Counted from the stretch's first letter, positions 44,080 through 55,640 are shown. The stretch: DNA of 64,000 bases from Dermabacter indicis (GCA_001403775.1 CYUG01000012.1:148016-212015); one strand, 5' to 3'. The notes: a model not told the origin generated them from the letters alone. A program made the numbers and translations.

Positions 44080-44152
44080 GAATCTGTACTCAACATTTGT
44101 GGCGGAATGGGATCGAATACCGCCACAAATGTTGGGTTTAGTTTCCTAGGCC
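44080..44152 (-). repeat. Right 73-bp inverted repeat (hairpin) of nuclease element
   Basis: CAACATTTGTGGCGG (44091-44105), 14-base loop, CCGCCACAAATGTTG (44120-44134): a perfect 15-bp stem followed on the plus strand by GGTTTAGTTT, so it could also act as a terminator for the nuclease gene. Outer ends match the left repeat (GAATCTGTA and CTAGGCC). Confidence 0.85.
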
Positions 44153-44170
44153 GGGAAGGGGTGGGCGGCT

Positions 44171-44446
44171 TCACCCGCCCGCGAAGGGCGGCAGCACGTC
44201 CACTCGCAGCGCGCCATCTTCGGCAGGCGTGAGCTCCGCCGACGGCTCGTTCTCGCTCACCTTATTCACGAGGAAACTGCACCGCGAAAGCACCACCGGA
44301 GCATCAGGACCCGCCGATTCAACCGCGCCCTCGCGCAAGGCTTCGAGCAAATCCCCGAGGGTGTCCCCCTCGAACTCGACCGTGTGCTGGCTCGTCCCAA
44401 AGGCCTGAGCCGCGCCGGCAAAAAAGCGAACGTCAGCACTGGTCAT
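44171..44446 (-). CDS. moaD: MoaD, molybdopterin synthase small subunit
   Basis: Ubiquitin-like sulfur carrier of 91 residues ending in the required Gly-Gly (PPFAGG). Starts at ATG 44446 after GGAGC; starts at 44467 or 44482 have no better signal. Core DVRFFAGAAQAFG and the hydrophobic end SAELTPAEDGALRVDVLPP fit the fold. MoeZ-like protein (41366) adenylates its tail and MoaE (48132) completes the synthase. Follows moaA by 26 bp. Confidence 0.9.
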   Translation of the reverse strand: MTSADVRFFAGAAQAFGTSQHTVEFEGDTLGDLLEALREGAVESAGPDAPVVLSRCSFLVNKVSENEPSAELTPAEDGALRVDVLPPFAGG

Positions 44447-44471
44447 TGCGCCGCTCCTTTCAGTCATGTCT

Positions 44472-45701
44472 CTATCCACCAATGGCGCTCATGGGGCGCT
44501 CGGGCTGCACGAAATCGCTGCGCTCCATCCCGTGGCCAGCCTGTTTGCCCCACTGTGCCGCGCGCCACCGATCGGCGATATCTTCGTCGCTCGCGCCCGA
44601 GCGCATGAGGCCGAGCAGGTCGGTCTCGCTGTGCGAGAACAGGCACGTGCGCACGCGGCCCTCGGCGGTGAGGCGGGTGCGGGTGCAATCCGCACAGAAG
44701 GGCCTCGTCACGGAGGCAATAATTCCGACGCTCCCCAGCGCCTCCTCGTGAGGCCTTTCGCACGTTTCCGCAAACGGCTCGCCGGGGGCGGGCGGCAGAA
44801 TCTCGCGCATCGCTTCCGTATCCGCGGGGTCGACGCCGCGTTCCTTGAGCACTCCCGCGATCGTGCCTGGTGCTCCCGGCGACGGCGCGCCGGGCCTTCG
44901 CCACACGTCGAACTTCTCCGCGGGGGCGCCGCCGCGAACCTCGCGCACGGGATGCATGACGTAGTGCGGGCTGAGGAGCTGCCACACGTCATCTGCCGTC
45001 ACCATGCGCTCGCGGTTCCATCGGCCCGCGCCGTCGAGCGGCATGTACTCGATGAACCGCAGCTCTAGTCCACGTTCGAGGCACCACGCGAGGAGTTCGG
45101 CGGCTTCGTGCTCGTTCGCGCCGGGCTGGAGTACGGCGTTGATTTTGATCGGGTTTAGCCCTGCTTCGCGTGCGGCATCGATGCCCTGCAAAACGCGGTG
45201 GAGGAGCGGGCGCCTGGTCATCGCTTCGAATGTTTCCGAGTGCGCCGAGTCGAGGGAAATATTAATGCGATCCAACCCTGCGGCCACGAGTTTCTCCGCG
45301 CGCTTTTCGAGCCCGATCGCGTTGGTGGTGAGGGAGATATCGGGCCGCGGGGAAAGCGCCGCCACGGACTCGAGGATTTCGGGGAGATCGGCGCGCGTGA
45401 GCGGCTCGCCGCCCGTGAAACGTACCTCGCGGATCCCGAGGTGCTCCACGCCGATGCGCACGAACCTTGCGACCTCGTCAACGCTCATGAGCTGTGGTTT
45501 CTTTAGGAACTGCAGACCGGCTTCGGGCATGCAGTACGTGCAGCGGAGGTTGCAAAAATCAGTCAGCGAGATGCGAAGGTCGCTCGCCGTGCGGCCGTAG
45601 GTGTCGATGAGCGCGCCCGTCGCGGGACGGCCCTCGGTCGAGGGGACTTCCTCGATGGGGTCCATGGCGCGGGGCTTCGGCATCCCGAGGTCGATCGACA
45701 T
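44472..45701 (-). CDS. moaA: GTP 3',8-cyclase MoaA (radical SAM)
   Basis: First step of molybdopterin synthesis, GTP to 3',8-cH2GTP. 409 residues. Radical-SAM cluster Cys50, Cys54, Cys57 in FCNLRCTYCMP; TGGEPL; second cluster in RPFCADCTRTRLTAEGRVRTCLF; C-terminal GG needed for activity. About 50 extra residues (Pro/Gly-rich, including a Cys) sit between the VWRRP region and GSVGIIASVTRPFC, where homologues have about ten. ATG 45701 follows AAAGGAG. Divergent from moeA copy 2, with 99 bp between them and no Moco riboswitch that I can recognise. Confidence 0.95.
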   Translation of the reverse strand: MSIDLGMPKPRAMDPIEEVPSTEGRPATGALIDTYGRTASDLRISLTDFCNLRCTYCMPEAGLQFLKKPQLMSVDEVARFVRIGVEHLGIREVRFTGGEPLTRADLPEILESVAALSPRPDISLTTNAIGLEKRAEKLVAAGLDRINISLDSAHSETFEAMTRRPLLHRVLQGIDAAREAGLNPIKINAVLQPGANEHEAAELLAWCLERGLELRFIEYMPLDGAGRWNRERMVTADDVWQLLSPHYVMHPVREVRGGAPAEKFDVWRRPGAPSPGAPGTIAGVLKERGVDPADTEAMREILPPAPGEPFAETCERPHEEALGSVGIIASVTRPFCADCTRTRLTAEGRVRTCLFSHSETDLLGLMRSGASDEDIADRWRAAQWGKQAGHGMERSDFVQPERPMSAIGG

Positions 45702-45800
45702 GCTCTCCTTTGGGGTCTCGCGAAAGAGGTCTCACACCAGCTTAGGGGACTTTCGCACGCTACCCTAGAGGCCCTGGCCACACGAGGAAGGAACAACACT

Positions 45801-47120
45801 GTGGAGCACGAGTCGCGCCTCGCGCCTGGTCGCATCCCGCTCGCCGAACATCGGCGTAGCCTTCGTGAGCTCGTGGGCGCGGTGCTGGATTCCCCGAATG
45901 CGCCGGGCGTGGCGACCGTCGGACTCGAAAACGCCCGAAACCGCACCCTCGCACGGAACGTGACATCGCCCGTGCACGTCCCGCCCGTGGCAAATTCGCA
46001 GATGGACGGCTTTGCGCTCAATGTCGCGAGCCTCGCAGGCACCCCCGACGGCACGTCAATAACCCTCCCGCTTGGACCGCTTATCGCCGCGGGTGCAGTT
46101 CCTTCGGCGCTCGAGGCTGGCACGGCTCGCCCCATCATGACGGGTGCCCCAATTCCCGAGGGCGCGAACGCCGTGATCCCGGTCGAGGACACGGATGTTC
46201 GGCGGTTTTCACAACTCACAAATGAGGGGGCCGACGCTTGCTGGCAACCGTCGGACCTCACGTTTAACCTTGGCCCCGAGCACCGCACCGAGGGGCGTTT
46301 CGTGCGGCTCGCCGGGAGTGACAGCGAACGTGGTGATGTGGTGGCGCGCGCGGGTCAGCTGCTCACGCCGCGCCTGATCGGCCATCTGGCATCGGTGGGT
46401 GTTGCGGAGGTGGAGGCGCGCGAGCGTTTGCGTGCCGTTGTCGTCTCGACCGGGAGTGAGTTGCGCGAGCCGGGCGATTCCGCCGATGAGTGGCGTATTT
46501 TCGATGCGAACTCACTGCTGATTGGCACGGCGTGCGAGGAGGCCGGGATTGAGGTGTGCGCAAGGTTGCGTGTGCCGGACGATCCGCGTGCGCTTCTCGA
46601 CGAGGTGCGTGCGGCGTGTGAAAGTGCGAAAGCGCATGTCGTGATTTCGACCGGAGGGGTGAGCGCAGGGGCTGTCGAGCCGATCAGGCAGGCCGTGGAG
46701 ATGCACGCCTCGGCGCTCCGACTTGCGTTCGATAAGGTCGCGATGCAGCCCGGCGGGCCGCAAGGTCTCGGCGTGCTCAAGGCATCCCACGGTGAGGTTG
46801 CGTGGATCGCGCTCCCGGGCAACCCAGTTTCGGCGTTCGTGAGCCTCGAGATGTTCGGGCGTGAGGCCCTCGGTGCACCGCCGCGGCCTCGCGTTTCTCT
46901 TCCCGTGCGTACGCAAACCGGCGAGGCGGAGCCGTCCCCCGAAGGTCTCGTGCAGGTGCGGCGTGCACGGCTCACGACCGATTCGACCGTGAAGCTCGTG
47001 GGCGGCCCTGGCTCGCATCTTCTGGGCGCGCTCGCCTTGAGCGACGCGCTCGTGCTCATTCCCCCGGAGGTCACGCGCGTGGCCGACGGCGACATTCACG
47101 AGGTGATGATTCTTCGATGA
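45801..47120 (+). CDS. moeA: Molybdopterin molybdenumtransferase MoeA (copy 2)
   Basis: 439 residues from a GTG at 45801 after GGAAGGAAC. Canonical motifs: [46 protein letters not shown], and LPGNPVSAF, so it is the more typical of the two MoeA copies. It leads an operon moeA-moaC-mog-moaE with 4-bp overlaps at each junction. A hairpin form of the dispersed 15-base word falls in a variable loop (residues about 143-152). Confidence 0.94.
   Translation: MEHESRLAPGRIPLAEHRRSLRELVGAVLDSPNAPGVATVGLENARNRTLARNVTSPVHVPPVANSQMDGFALNVASLAGTPDGTSITLPLGPLIAAGAVPSALEAGTARPIMTGAPIPEGANAVIPVEDTDVRRFSQLTNEGADACWQPSDLTFNLGPEHRTEGRFVRLAGSDSERGDVVARAGQLLTPRLIGHLASVGVAEVEARERLRAVVVSTGSELREPGDSADEWRIFDANSLLIGTACEEAGIEVCARLRVPDDPRALLDEVRAACESAKAHVVISTGGVSAGAVEPIRQAVEMHASALRLAFDKVAMQPGGPQGLGVLKASHGEVAWIALPGNPVSAFVSLEMFGREALGAPPRPRVSLPVRTQTGEAEPSPEGLVQVRRARLTTDSTVKLVGGPGSHLLGALALSDALVLIPPEVTRVADGDIHEVMILR
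46231..46257 (+). repeat. Dispersed motif GGCAACCGTCGGACC, hairpin form inside moeA
   Basis: CCGACGCTTGC (46231-46241), two bases, GCAACCGTCGG (46244-46254): 10 of 11 positions pair around a 2-base loop. The 15-base word itself is 46243-46257. Here the frame gives WQPSD, not ATVGP, so conservation is at DNA level. Confidence 0.75.
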
Positions 47121-47644
47121 CCAGCGATAAAGCACACGAAAGCGCCGATCTCACCCACGTGCGTCGAGACGGCTCGAGCCACATGGTTGACGTTTCCGGC
47201 AAGGCCGTGACCACGCGCGAAGCGAGTGCGAGCGCGACCCTCACGAGCCGCGCCAACGTCATTGATCGCATTCTCACGGGTGACCTCCCGAAGGGGGAGG
47301 CGCTCAGCGTTGCCCGCATCGCGGGGATTATGGCGGCCAAGCGCACGCACGAACTGATCCCGCTGTGCCACCCGCTGCCGATTACCAAGGTCACGATTGA
47401 TTTTTCGCGAATCGCTCCCGACGTTCTCGAGGTTCACGCGCGTGTGAAGACCGAAGCTAAAACGGGCGTCGAGATGGAGGCGCTCACCGCCGCGAGCGTT
47501 GCTGCACTGACGGTGTACGACATGATTAAGGCGGTGGATCACCTCGCGGTCATCGGCGACGTGAAGGTCCTCGCGAAGTCGGGTGGCAAGAGCGGTGATT
47601 GGGACCGCGCGGTGGCGAGCGGCGAGAAGGGCGGCGCGGCGTGA
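47117..47644 (+). CDS. moaC: Cyclic pyranopterin monophosphate synthase MoaC
   Basis: Rearranges the MoaA product to cPMP. 175 residues with [14 protein letters not shown], the catalytic [18 protein letters not shown] segment (His and Cys region), [24 protein letters not shown] and [16 protein letters not shown] overlaps the moeA stop by 4 bp. Confidence 0.96.
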   Translation: MTSDKAHESADLTHVRRDGSSHMVDVSGKAVTTREASASATLTSRANVIDRILTGDLPKGEALSVARIAGIMAAKRTHELIPLCHPLPITKVTIDFSRIAPDVLEVHARVKTEAKTGVEMEALTAASVAALTVYDMIKAVDHLAVIGDVKVLAKSGGKSGDWDRAVASGEKGGAA

Positions 47645-48135
47645 GTGACGCGGGGGAGCGCGGCTGGTCGGCGTGCGTGATCGTCGCGTCAACGCGAGCC
47701 GCACGTGGCGAATACGAGGACCTCACGGGGCCGCAACTTTCGACGTGGCTTGAGCGGTGCGGGTTTCGCGGGTGCGGTATCACGGTGGTCCCGGATGGGT
47801 CCGACGTTGGCCGCGCCCTCGGTGAGGCTATTTCGTCCGGGGTGGATCTTGCGATCACGACGGGCGGCACGGGCCTCACCCCGAGCGACGTGACACCCGA
47901 AGAAACGCGCCCGCATCTCACGCGGGAGATTCCCGGGATTGCGGAAGCGCTGCGCCTCAAGGGAAGTGAATCGACCCCGTACGCGGTCGTCAGCAGGGGG
48001 CTTGCCGGTTTCGCTGGCCGCACACTCGTGGTGAATCTCCCCGGCTCGCGAGGCGGAGTGAAGGATGGCATGGCAGTGCTTGAGCCGATTCTCGAACACG
48101 TGCTGCACCAGCGCGATGGAGGAGGGCACGAATGA
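47641..48135 (+). CDS. mog: Molybdopterin adenylyltransferase (MogA/MoaB family)
   Basis: Adenylates molybdopterin before MoeA inserts metal. 164 residues from the GTG overlapping moaC (GTGA). MPT-binding motif [17 protein letters not shown] and the C-terminal [16 protein letters not shown]. The upstream in-frame extension overlaps moaC and has no start signal. Confidence 0.93.
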   Translation: MSDAGERGWSACVIVASTRAARGEYEDLTGPQLSTWLERCGFRGCGITVVPDGSDVGRALGEAISSGVDLAITTGGTGLTPSDVTPEETRPHLTREIPGIAEALRLKGSESTPYAVVSRGLAGFAGRTLVVNLPGSRGGVKDGMAVLEPILEHVLHQRDGGGHE

Positions 48136-48614
48136 GTTCGACCACGAAAGCTGCGCAAGACGATCGCGATCCGCATCTCGGACCGGTCGAGCAACGCGCG
48201 CGCCACGCAAGCGTAAGTGGCGAGCCGATCACGGTCGCCAACATGGTCGCGTGCGTGAACGACCGCCGCTGCGGCGCTCTCGTGACCTTCGATGGGCTCG
48301 TGCGCGATCACGACGAGGGCCGCGGTGTTGAGCGCCTCGCCTATGAAGCGCACCCGAGCGCCGGGGACGTCATGGCGGGCGTCGTACGTACGATCGCCGA
48401 GCGGTACCCGGATGTTCTCGTTGCCGCGAGCCACCGGCACGGCGCGCTCGCGGTGGGGGATTCGGCGCTCGTTGCCGCGGTTGCGGCTCCGCATCGTGCT
48501 CGTGCGTTCGAGGCGTGCGCGGATCTCGTGGATGAGGTCAAGGCGCGCGTCCCAATTTGGAAGGATCAGTATTTTTCCGACGGTTCCCACGAGTGGGTTG
48601 CCGCGATCGGCTAA
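48132..48614 (+). CDS. moaE: Molybdopterin synthase catalytic subunit MoaE
   Basis: Forms the synthase with MoaD and puts two sulfurs into cPMP. 160 residues; GALVTFDGLVRDHDEG, LAYEAHPSAGDVM, VAASHRHGALAVGD and the catalytic-lysine segment KARVPIWKDQYFSDG. The first 35 residues are a charged extension. ATG overlaps the mog stop. Last gene of the operon. Confidence 0.95.
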   Translation: MSSTTKAAQDDRDPHLGPVEQRARHASVSGEPITVANMVACVNDRRCGALVTFDGLVRDHDEGRGVERLAYEAHPSAGDVMAGVVRTIAERYPDVLVAASHRHGALAVGDSALVAAVAAPHRARAFEACADLVDEVKARVPIWKDQYFSDGSHEWVAAIG

Positions 48615-48642
48615 ATGTTGTGCCCGGTGTGCTTTGGGCAAG

Positions 48643-48690
48643 AAAAAACGCCCTGCGCTGCAGCGCTCGTGGGAGCGGCGCGCGGGGCGT
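48643..48690 (-). terminator. Rho-independent terminator of the 57-residue gene
   Basis: On the minus strand ACGCCCCGCGC pairs with GCGCAGGGCGT (11 bp, one mismatch), followed by TTTTTT (48643-48648 as A's on the plus strand). It lies 23 bp past the small gene's stop and may also cover the end of moaE on the other strand. Confidence 0.8.
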
Positions 48691-48712
48691 TCGGTAGGTG
48701 AGGCTGGAGTCG

Positions 48713-48886
48713 TTAGCGGCCGAGGCCGAGAGTCGTGAGACCTTGAGTGTTGCGGGCCTGAGCGATGGCGGCGAAGTCGCCACCGAGTCGGTTCTTGGCA
48801 ACCGTGTTGTGTCGTTCGACGTCCTGCCCAACCATGTGATCGGCGAGATTCTCGAAGGTCTTGAAGATCGAGCGGATGATGGTCAT
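48713..48886 (-). CDS. Small uncharacterised protein, 57 residues
   Basis: ATG 48886 follows GAGGAAAC at good distance, and a strong terminator follows the stop, so it looks like a real monocistronic gene. The protein begins MTIIRSIFKTFENLADHM, continues with a charged middle (VGQDVERHNTVAKNRLGGDF) and ends TTLGLGR. The first half could form an amphipathic helix. No family recognised; no cysteines, no signal peptide. Confidence 0.6.
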   Translation of the reverse strand: MTIIRSIFKTFENLADHMVGQDVERHNTVAKNRLGGDFAAIAQARNTQGLTTLGLGR

Positions 48887-49273
48887 TGTGGTTGTTTCCT
48901 CACTACCGTTTTTGTGGAATTAGGCGCGGTAAGTGGCGGTAGAGGGTGCTCCACCGCTGCTTTCTCACGTGCTCCAATCTTATGAAGTGGACGCGCGCTC
49001 GCGCTAGGACGCTGAGTGTGATATGAAGCGCCGATTCCGGCATGCCGGATATGTGATGCGCGAGACAGGCGCCGTCGGGACCATCGCCCCGCTCCTTCCT
49101 CATTTCCGAGCGTGGATTGACGCACCTTAATGCACCTCACGCGAGCGCTACGGCATGGATAGGTCGACGCTCGTCGCGAAGATGTGTAGCCGGCTAGGGG
49201 GGTGCTGCGGCGCGGTGGATCACCGGAATCAAACCCCCACAACCTCTATGCAATCCAGAGGGAGGGCGTGAAG
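48887..49273. other. Gene-free region upstream of small gene and groES
   Basis: Nearly 390 bp without a supportable gene on either strand. It contains a perfect 14-bp palindrome TCCGGCATGCCGGA at 49036-49049, about 150 bp upstream of the small gene, and a TAGCCGGCTA palindrome near 49190. It should hold the small gene's promoter. A stretch near 49222-49235 recalls a tRNA T-arm but no cloverleaf can be folded. Confidence 0.4.
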
Positions 49274-49350
49274 CTGGCACTCAGCTTTGACGAGTGCTAA
49301 CCGGCACACTAGTGTGGAATCCGTTGGCAGTCTCAACGCGAGAGTGCCAA
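49274..49350 (+). promoter_or_regulatory. Two CIRCE (HrcA) operators and groESL promoter
   Basis: CIRCE 1: CTGGCACTC, nine bases, GAGTGCTAA (49274-49300). CIRCE 2: TTGGCAGTC, nine bases, GAGTGCCAA (49324-49350). Between and overlapping them, TTGACG (49288-49293), 17 bases, TAGTGT (49311-49316) forms a vegetative promoter. HrcA binding would block it; heat shock would release it. No hrcA in the window. Confidence 0.88.
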
Positions 49351-49443
49351 ATGGTGCGCCGGGTTGCTCGGCACCGCGACGACGAGCATCCCACCGTGGC
49401 ACACCCGTCAACTTCACATTGATAAAAGAAGGAGTGAGGTCGC

Positions 49444-51336
<1,893 letters not shown>

Positions 51337-51337
<1 letters not shown>

Positions 51338-51351
51338 GCAACCGTCGGACC
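51337..51351 (+). repeat. Dispersed motif (A)GCAACCGTCGGACC after groEL
   Basis: GCAACCGTCGGACC (51338-51351) begins directly after the groEL TAA. Only the first base of the 15-base consensus differs. Intergenic, ten bases before the terminator stem. Confidence 0.7.
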
Positions 51352-51360
51352 TCATCTCAC

Positions 51361-51404
51361 ACGCCCCGCTTCTTGAGCTTTCTCGAGGAGCGGGGCGTAT
51401 TCTT
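51361..51404 (+). terminator. Rho-independent terminator of groESL
   Basis: ACGCCCCGCT (51361-51370) and AGCGGGGCGT (51389-51398) form a perfect 10-bp stem with an additional inner CTCGAG-like pairing, followed by ATTCTT. Confidence 0.8.
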
Positions 51405-51491
51405 AGCCAAGTGCACCTCAATCGCGCCGAGGGCGCCCGAGCACACGAGAGCCTGACCTGACGATACTCGCGAGAGGGAGAGGGGACCCGT

Positions 51492-52235
51492 ATGAGCGCC
51501 GTCTACCAATCACCTTCGCGAGCCACGTCCAAAGGCGTGCACTCGAGTAAGGGTCCGAGTACGCGCAAAGACTGCAAGCCCCACAAGATCGTGATGCGGC
51601 CAAGTCCCGCGGCGATGAGCGCCGCTCTCCTTGCAGCGATCGTGTTTACGGTACTTCTCGAGTTCCTCGTGGGCATCAGCTTCATCGGGCAGGGGCTGTG
51701 GAGTGATCCGCGCCTTTTCCACGACCACTGGTTTACCCTCCCGCTCTACGGTTGGTTCGCGGTAGTCGCGCTCGCGATTGTTGCGCTGCTCCGTATTCTC
51801 ACGCAGAGCGTCGTGATCTATGAGGACCGCATTAAAGTGCGCGGCCTGTTCCGCATTCCCCGCTCGGCGAAGTGGAGCGCGCTTTCTGGAATGTGGTTCG
51901 TGCGCGACATCTACCGAGGCAAAGAACCTCGTGATCCCGTGGACACCGATGTCGATGCCTTCGATGCCGCCCTTGTGATGCGCTCGAGCACGAGCCGCGT
52001 CGCAAACCTTTCGGGCGCGTTCTATGGCGCTCGTGCGCAGTCGATTCTTGTGCGTGAGGCGGAGGAGCGTGGGGTGCGGATTGAGCACATCGATCACGCA
52101 CGGCCCGGCGAGCTCGCGCGCATGATGCCGGGCTCCCTCTCGATCATTGACCGCCACCCGAACCTTTTTGTCCTGGCGATTGTGGCGTTTTACGCGGCGC
52201 ACAATGTCGTCACGTTCATGATCTGGGGGATCTGA
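51492..52235 (+). CDS. Membrane protein with PH-like domain, uncharacterised
   Basis: 247 residues, ATG after GAGGGGA. Two membrane segments (about 41-63 and 84-104), then a beta-rich region (SVVIYEDRIKVRGLFRIPRSAKW) of the kind seen in bacterial PH domains, an alpha-helical stretch (RAQSILVREAEERGVRI) and a final segment (LFVLAIVAFYAAHNVVTFMIW). It shares this plan with the protein at 32465, but the sequences are not close. Function unknown. Confidence 0.6.
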   Translation: MSAVYQSPSRATSKGVHSSKGPSTRKDCKPHKIVMRPSPAAMSAALLAAIVFTVLLEFLVGISFIGQGLWSDPRLFHDHWFTLPLYGWFAVVALAIVALLRILTQSVVIYEDRIKVRGLFRIPRSAKWSALSGMWFVRDIYRGKEPRDPVDTDVDAFDAALVMRSSTSRVANLSGAFYGARAQSILVREAEERGVRIEHIDHARPGELARMMPGSLSIIDRHPNLFVLAIVAFYAAHNVVTFMIWGI

Positions 52236-52263
52236 CGCCTCGGTTCCTTGGCACAATGGAGCC

Positions 52264-53241
52264 ATGCCTGCCCGCCGTACGAAGCGTTTTTCCCGACCTC
52301 CTTTGCCGCAAAGGGACGGGCTCGATGCCGTGCGGGTTGTGGCAACGCCGCACGAGGTGGGCAGGGCGGTAGGGGAGGTGCTGCTCGAGAGGTTCCCGGC
52401 GCTTGGCTCTGCGCAGGCGCGTGACCTCGGTGAACGCTTTGCTGCGGGAGAGATCGTGGATCAGCACGGCGAGGCATGGGGCAAGGGCGAGGCCATGACT
52501 CGGGCGCGCGAAGTGTTTTTCCACCGGGAGCTCACACCCGAAGCTGTCGATCCGGTCGACATTCCCGTGGTGTTCGAGGATGAGCATCTGCTTGTGGTCG
52601 CAAAGCCGCGTGACATGGCGAGCATTCCTCGCGGCGAGCATATTCGTCGGAGCGCTCTCGTGCGGCTTCGCGTGGCGCATGGCCTGCCTGATCTTTCGCC
52701 GATTCACCGGCTCGATAAACAGACCGGCGGGATCCTCGTGCTGTCGAAAATCCCCGAGGAACGCGGCGCCTACCAGCAGCTTTTCGCGCGCGGGGAAGTG
52801 CGGAAGCGTTACGTGGCGTGGGTGGAGGGGGATTCTCCGACGCTTGCCAGCCTCGAGCACGGCCCGCTTGAAATCCGCGAGCCCATCGTCAAGAGGCACG
52901 GTGACCTGTGGGCGCACATTGACCCGAAGGGGAAAGAGGCGTGGACGAGCGCGCGAATGCTTCGGCGGGAGCCGGGCAGCCGTCGGACCCTTGTGGGTTT
53001 GACCCCGCACACGGGCCGCACCCACCAGTTGCGCGTGCACCTCGCGCACGTGGGCCTGCCGATCGTGGGTGACGAGCTATATCCCGCGCCTGCGCCCGAT
53101 CCCGTGACGGGGGAGCGTTCCCGCCGGGAGGTGAGCGAGCCGCTCGCACTGTGGAGCGTGCTCATGGCGTTTACGGATCCGGTGACGGGGGCGGAGCGCC
53201 GCTTCGAGTGGTGGCCGCAGGAGGTGCAGGAGAATGACTGA
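52264..53241 (+). CDS. RluA-family rRNA/tRNA pseudouridine synthase
   Basis: 325 residues. Catalytic Asp in IHRLDKQTGGILVLSK, plus the family segments VVAKPRDMASIPRGEH, KRYVAWVEG and GRTHQLRVHLAHVGLPIVGDELY. The N-terminal 75 residues are a divergent S4-like or spacer region (GRAVGEVLLERFP...AGEIVDQHG). Target uridine not predictable. Overlaps the next gene by 8 bp. Carries two arms of the dispersed motif 127 bp apart (52836-52848 TCCGACGCTTGCC and 52975-52989 GGCAGCCGTCGGACC). Confidence 0.9.
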   Translation: MPARRTKRFSRPPLPQRDGLDAVRVVATPHEVGRAVGEVLLERFPALGSAQARDLGERFAAGEIVDQHGEAWGKGEAMTRAREVFFHRELTPEAVDPVDIPVVFEDEHLLVVAKPRDMASIPRGEHIRRSALVRLRVAHGLPDLSPIHRLDKQTGGILVLSKIPEERGAYQQLFARGEVRKRYVAWVEGDSPTLASLEHGPLEIREPIVKRHGDLWAHIDPKGKEAWTSARMLRREPGSRRTLVGLTPHTGRTHQLRVHLAHVGLPIVGDELYPAPAPDPVTGERSRREVSEPLALWSVLMAFTDPVTGAERRFEWWPQEVQEND

Positions 53242-53875
53242 GCAGATTTCCCCGCGCGTGAGGGGCGCTCGAGTGGCGCTTGGACCCACGTTCGCCGCGC
53301 GTCTTCTGCCGTGGCTCAGGTGGGGCGCGCCGTTGCTTGCCGCGTTGTTCTTGCCGGTCACGGGGCTGTATGTGCATCGCCAGTTCTCGTGGCCGTGGTG
53401 GGTGGCGCTTCCCGTGGGGTGGGTCGCGGGCTGGGTGTTGCTCGCGCTTCTCATGCTTGCGGTGCTGGCGCTCACGCACCGCACGACCTGGTGGAACCCG
53501 GTTACGGGGCTCGTGCAGCGGGGGCGGCAGCGCCTCGAGTCCCCCCGCTTGCGGGCGGTAGTTCCGGATTTTCGGCCCCAAGGCGTGACGGTGCTCGATG
53601 CGGGGGAGGGGGGCCGACGTCTGCTCATCCCCTATAGCGGCTGGGACGATCGCAGTTACGAGGGGATCGCGGAGTTCGAGCGGCAGGTTTGTGCCGCGGT
53701 GAGCCCGTCACGACCCGAGTTGCTCGCCCGCGACCGCACCGCCCGGAAATCCTGGCAGAACCGCACCCTTGCGAAGCGCTACGCGATGCCGTGGCGCGAG
53801 GAGTTCGAGGATCCGCACGTGTTTCTTGAAGCGTTTGACGCTCGCAGGAAGGAACTGGCAAGGCGGCGGCGCTAA
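53234..53875 (+). CDS. Uncharacterised two-segment membrane protein
   Basis: 213 residues; ATG inside the end of the pseudouridine synthase gene (8-bp overlap). Arg-rich N-terminus, membrane segments at about 28-48 and 53-80, then a soluble C-terminal domain with LRAVVPDFRPQGVTVLDAG and a basic end (RRKELARRRR). No family recognised. It stops 9 bp before guaB and may be co-transcribed with it. Confidence 0.7.
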   Translation: MTEQISPRVRGARVALGPTFAARLLPWLRWGAPLLAALFLPVTGLYVHRQFSWPWWVALPVGWVAGWVLLALLMLAVLALTHRTTWWNPVTGLVQRGRQRLESPRLRAVVPDFRPQGVTVLDAGEGGRRLLIPYSGWDDRSYEGIAEFERQVCAAVSPSRPELLARDRTARKSWQNRTLAKRYAMPWREEFEDPHVFLEAFDARRKELARRRR

Positions 53876-55381
<1,506 letters not shown>

Positions 55382-55396
55382 GGCTGCGGTGTTGCG

Positions 55397-55436
55397 GGGG
55401 CGGAGGCTTGTGGTGCCTTCGCCCCTTCTGATTTTT
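55397..55436 (+). terminator. Rho-independent terminator of guaB
   Basis: GGGGCGGAGGC (55397-55407), 7-base loop, GCCTTCGCCCC (55415-55425), one mismatch, followed by TTCTGATTTTT. Confidence 0.8.
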
Positions 55437-55456
55437 CTCCCGCTGCGACCCTAGAA

Positions 55457-55560
55457 TGGTGAAGCTGTTTCTCTCAAGTGGTCAAGCTGTTTCTCTGAAG
55501 TGGTGAAAAATCGCCGCCACACGGAGAAAATTCAGGGTCTAACGCCGTTTCTCACCACCT
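55457..55560. repeat. 22-bp direct repeat running into an inverted repeat
   Basis: TGGTGAAGCTGTTTCTCTCAAG (55457-55478, two bases over the quoting limit split: TGGTGAAGCTG + TTTCTCTCAAG) recurs at 55479-55500 with two changes, and its first eight bases recur at 55501. The third copy, GTGGTGA with following A's, is one arm of an inverted repeat whose other arm is TTTCTCACCAC at 55548-55558. Lies between guaB terminator and the end of the convergent ABC exporter gene. Confidence 0.75.
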
Positions 55561-55577
55561 CCAGGATCGGCTGGGGC

Positions 55578-55640
55578 GGCAGGTGGAAACCGGGGGGGGA
55601 CAGGTGGAAGCCGGGGGATGGCAGGTCGAAGCCGGGCTGG
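55578..55640. repeat. Minisatellite, three 21-bp units
   Basis: Three tandem units of the pattern GGCAGGTGGAAGCCGGGGG plus two bases (55578-55598, 55599-55619, 55620-55640), with G-runs of up to eight. With the 22-bp repeat next to it, it fills most of the 312 bp between guaB and the ABC gene; I see no gene there. Confidence 0.8.

Larger units (their letters stand above)
42775..44152 (+). mobile_element. Putative mobile element: PD-(D/E)XK nuclease gene between 73-bp inverted repeats
   Basis: A 1378-bp unit. Its two ends, 42775-42847 and 44080-44152, are both exactly 73 bp and match in inverted orientation at 62 of 73 positions by my alignment. Each end is itself a hairpin (15-17-bp stem, 14-base loop). 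The only gene inside is the nuclease at 42978-43991. A perfect DnaA-type box TTATCCACA lies inside at 42919-42927. No clear target-site duplication is visible. It interrupts a run of molybdenum-cofactor genes. There is no recognisable transposase, so mobility would need the nuclease itself or help from elsewhere. Confidence 0.55.

Noticed and set aside
45702..45800. Moco riboswitch between moaA and moeA
   Set aside because: I could not recognise the conserved core or a long enough leader in 99 bp; both starts have ordinary ribosome sites.
49195..49275. Possible tRNA on the minus strand (GTTTGATTCC resembling a T-loop, CCTCT/AGAGG stem)
   Set aside because: The T-stem does not pair, there is no U33 before the presumed anticodon, and no acceptor stem can be formed.
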